From positions 992,001 through 1,056,000 of the forward strand of contig CAWEKT010000003.1 in the NCBI GenBank assembly GCA_963809765.1: 64,000 bases of DNA. The letters are read 5' to 3'. The notes under the pieces are model-generated. The model ran no database searches. It was given only the letters and a program-made list of their open reading frames with translations, and had not been told where the DNA came from. Below, one piece after another: positions 62,367-64,000 of the stretch. The position numbers and the translations under genes were made by a program. How positions within the stretch are numbered: the stretch's first letter is position 1; every line of letters begins with the position of its first letter. This stretch comes from JACVRM01 sp963809765 (GTDB lineage Bacteria > Actinomycetota > Thermoleophilia > Gaiellales > Gaiellaceae).

Positions 62367-62771
62367 CTAGTGGCCGGGCTGCGTCCCGGCGCCGAGCTCA
62401 GTCGCGAGCTCTTCGATCCGGCGCCGGATCTCGTCGCGGATCGGCTGCACGTCGGCCGCGGGCAGCCCACGCGGATCGGGCAGGTTCCAGCTGACGTAGC
62501 GCTTGCCCGGAACGACGGGGCAGGCGTCGTCGCAGGTCGCGACGACCACGTCGGCCCAGCCTACGAGTTCGTCGTCGAGCCGGCGAGGCACGTGATCGGA
62601 CGCGTCCACGCCGAGCTCGGCCAGCGACTCGAGGACGCCCGCGTGCACCTCGCTGCCCGGCCTGCTCCCCGCGGAACGCGCCTGGTGTGTCCCTCCCGCG
62701 CGCTCGAGGAAGAGCCGCTCGGCCATGACGCTCCGCCCCTGGTTGCCGACGCAGACGAAGAGGACGTTCAT
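62367..62771 (-). CDS. Low-molecular-weight protein tyrosine phosphatase / arsenate-reductase-like
   Basis: 134 residues. The P-loop VLFVCVGNQGRSVMAERL is the CX5R(S) motif near the start; the catalytic Asp lies in SWNLPDPRGLP. Between them is VPRRLDDELVGWADVVVATCDDACPVVPG, as in the ArsC/LMW-PTP family with extra cysteines (CDDAC). Whether it acts on arsenate or on protein tyrosine cannot be decided; thioredoxin-linked arsenate reductases use three cysteines, and here three (CVGN, CDDAC) are visible. Overlaps the next gene upstream by 4 bases. Confidence 0.83.
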   Translation of the reverse strand: MNVLFVCVGNQGRSVMAERLFLERAGGTHQARSAGSRPGSEVHAGVLESLAELGVDASDHVPRRLDDELVGWADVVVATCDDACPVVPGKRYVSWNLPDPRGLPAADVQPIRDEIRRRIEELATELGAGTQPGH

Positions 62772-63784
62772 GCCTGGCGTCCATCGCCGATCACACCGGC
62801 ATCCTGCACGATCGGCTCGCCCACAGCCTCGCGCGGCGCGCCGTCCCCGCCCTTGCCGCCGAGCCGCCAGAGCACGACGCCGACGCCGAGCAGCACCGCC
62901 TCGACGAGCGTGATCGCCAGGCGGTTCACCACGGTTGCGCTCAGGGCGACCGGCGCGCTCGTCACGGCGAGGAGCAGTCCGTACATCGAGGCTTCCCGCA
63001 CCCCGAGCCCGGACGGCGCGATCACCGACAGAACCGCGACGATCGCGCCGACTGCCGCGACACCGCCGAGGAACGGCACCGACGACCAGCCGACGTCGCC
63101 GCCGACCGCGCGGATCATGTACAGGAGCGCGACGCCCCCGAGGAGCCACGAGGCGGCGTAGTAGACGAGCAGCCCGAGCAGCGTGCGCCAGCGCAGGCGC
63201 GGCGGCTCACCCGCGCCGAACGGCTTGAACAGGCGTCGCGCGAGGGCGCCGAAGACGCGCGGGTGGAGGAGGCCGGCGACGCCGATCGCGAAGAGCGCAA
63301 GCGGCCACAGAGGGGTATCCACGCCCTCGATCCACAGGAGCGACGCGACGAAGACAGCGACGCCGGCCACGGCGGAGAGGCCCGCTTCCAGCAGGATCGA
63401 GCTGAGCACGACGCTCGTCTGCTGGACGCCGCCGGCGCGACGCAGCCAGACGACGCGCGCTACGGGCGTCCACACCGCACCCGGCACGTACTTGGCGAGC
63501 ATCGACGCCATCTCCGCCTGAAGCCCGACCGAGTACGAGACGTAGATGCCCTGCGCGCGCAGAATCGCTAGCCACGGGAACACGAACGCGAGGTAGTAGG
63601 CGGCGAGGAAGATGCAGCCCAACACCAGGTCGCGCGGGTCGGCGTCGCGGAGCAGCGGCGCGGCCTCGCGCAGCGTGTCACGGAGCGCCCAGGTCAGGAA
63701 CCCGAGCAGCACGACGACGAAGACGACCTGGAGTGCGACGAGCAAGCGCCGCCGCTTCCCGAGCGCAGTCAGGATCGATCGCAC
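62768..63784 (-). CDS. UPF0104 / lysylphosphatidylglycerol synthase-like membrane protein
   Basis: 338 residues, about eight membrane segments. AKYVPGAVWTPVARVVWLRRAGG and the late PSGLGVREASMYGLLLAV match the UPF0104 flippase-like family (KYxPG and PGGLGxxE-type motifs). It lacks the catalytic domain of full MprF, so a lipid or polyisoprenoid carrier transport role is likelier. Overlaps the phosphatase gene by 4 bases. Intact. Confidence 0.78.
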   Translation of the reverse strand: MRSILTALGKRRRLLVALQVVFVVVLLGFLTWALRDTLREAAPLLRDADPRDLVLGCIFLAAYYLAFVFPWLAILRAQGIYVSYSVGLQAEMASMLAKYVPGAVWTPVARVVWLRRAGGVQQTSVVLSSILLEAGLSAVAGVAVFVASLLWIEGVDTPLWPLALFAIGVAGLLHPRVFGALARRLFKPFGAGEPPRLRWRTLLGLLVYYAASWLLGGVALLYMIRAVGGDVGWSSVPFLGGVAAVGAIVAVLSVIAPSGLGVREASMYGLLLAVTSAPVALSATVVNRLAITLVEAVLLGVGVVLWRLGGKGGDGAPREAVGEPIVQDAGVIGDGRQA

Positions 63785-63818
63785 ACTCGGACGGTAGATG
63801 TGTGCCCGGCGCCGAGGG

Positions 63819-64000
63819 TCAGGCCGGCTGGGCGAGGGCGGTCGCCCACGGGCTCGGCCTGCCCGTGCCGGGCAGGCAGCAGGATGCTGCGCACGCGTCG
63901 TGGCTCGGCCCCAGGCGGCCGAGTGCGCGGCGCGGGCGGCTCGGGTCGAGGCGCTCCTGGATGAGCTCCCGAATCGCTCCGACGAACGCCGGGTGGGTTC
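63819..64000 (-). CDS. hemH: Ferrochelatase C-terminus (5' part outside window)
   Basis: The last 60 residues are in the window: HPAFVGAIRELIQERLDPSRPRRAL, then GRLGPSHDACAASCC and an Ala/Pro tail. The final cysteine cluster (C-x3-CC) resembles the [2Fe-2S]-binding C-terminus of actinobacterial ferrochelatases (coproporphyrin type), which supports the family call. Inserts iron into coproporphyrin or protoporphyrin at the membrane. Lies 34 bases upstream of the UPF0104 gene on the same strand. Confidence 0.72.
   Translation of the reverse strand, partial: THPAFVGAIRELIQERLDPSRPRRALGRLGPSHDACAASCCLPGTGRPSPWATALAQPA

Noticed and set aside
1..64000. tRNA, rRNA, tmRNA or RNase P genes
   Set aside because: No GGTTCRAnnCC T-arm with matching acceptor stem, and no tmRNA or RNase P core motif was seen on either strand; a covariance-model scan would be needed to exclude all of them.

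Overview
The window is GC-rich, tightly packed bacterial DNA with many GTG and TTG starts and many 4 to 8 base start/stop overlaps. Several features point to a high-GC actinobacterium, most likely Thermoleophilia (Gaiellales or Solirubrobacterales type): a SigR/RsrA-like sigma/anti-sigma pair with a GGGAAT..GTT promoter, 11-bp direct-repeat PHO boxes of the GTTCACC type, an F420-dependent-type LLM oxidoreductase, a DUF3052 protein and a ferrochelatase tail with a C-x3-CC cluster. The taxonomic placement is inference from gene content. No rRNA, tRNA, CRISPR array, phage or complete insertion sequence was seen.

A large share of the genes is split between reading frames, and nearly every split is a +1 shift. 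Conserved protein sequence continues cleanly in the next frame, so I treat these as base-insertion errors in the consensus rather than pseudogenes, and give each gene as one feature with approximate shift positions. The stretch from about 10.7 to 31 kb is almost free of them; 1.7-10.3 kb and 31-47 kb are full of them.

Layout. 0-10.7 kb: a partial hotdog-like protein, NAD synthetase, a secreted CAP-domain protein, a G/T mismatch glycosylase fused to a NUDIX domain, then a coupled run (class V aminotransferase, epimerase, DUF3052, thioesterase, M16 protease) facing a beta-lactamase-like hydrolase and an oligopeptidase B. 12.9-16.1 kb: a 780-residue secreted repeat protein and a partner exported protein. 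16.1-25.5 kb: acetyl-CoA synthetase, M24 peptidase, and an amidohydrolase coupled to a three-subunit molybdenum hydroxylase, followed by a lipoprotein cyclophilin and a MobA-like nucleotidyltransferase. 25.5-30.2 kb: a LytR_C membrane protein, SigR/RsrA, a metal-binding HMA protein, a carboxylate-amine ligase and an HtrA protease. 30.3-40.6 kb: a phosphate island (two PstS, PstC, PstA, PstB, PhoU, PhoR, two near-identical response regulators, a Ppx/GppA phosphatase) with three PHO boxes. 40.6-44.2 kb: FMN reductase, YceI/MarR divergent pair, UppP, LLM oxidoreductase. 44.2-48.6 kb: a MerR-TOBE regulator with modABC, then a TPP riboswitch driving an NCS1 transporter. 49-57.4 kb: PhzF, a degenerate metallo-beta-lactamase, SixA, an ABC-2 exporter, a collagen-like protein and a PAS-GGDEF-EAL protein. 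57.4-64 kb: an SRPBCC protein with an upstream 6-codon leader unit, an MprAB-like two-component system next to a second HtrA, a low-molecular-weight phosphatase, a UPF0104 membrane protein and the end of ferrochelatase.

Functional links: the molybdate importer and its regulator serve the molybdenum hydroxylase; the Pst/Pho genes and the PHO boxes form one phosphate regulon; MprAB, HtrA and the His-rich exported protein share 11-bp spaced YTYAG half-sites and look like one envelope-stress regulon. The most unusual non-coding signals are an eight-copy dispersed palindrome family built on GTGGCTGACAGCCAC found at gene ends, and a 167-bp element with 20-bp terminal inverted repeats whose centre carries a related palindrome.
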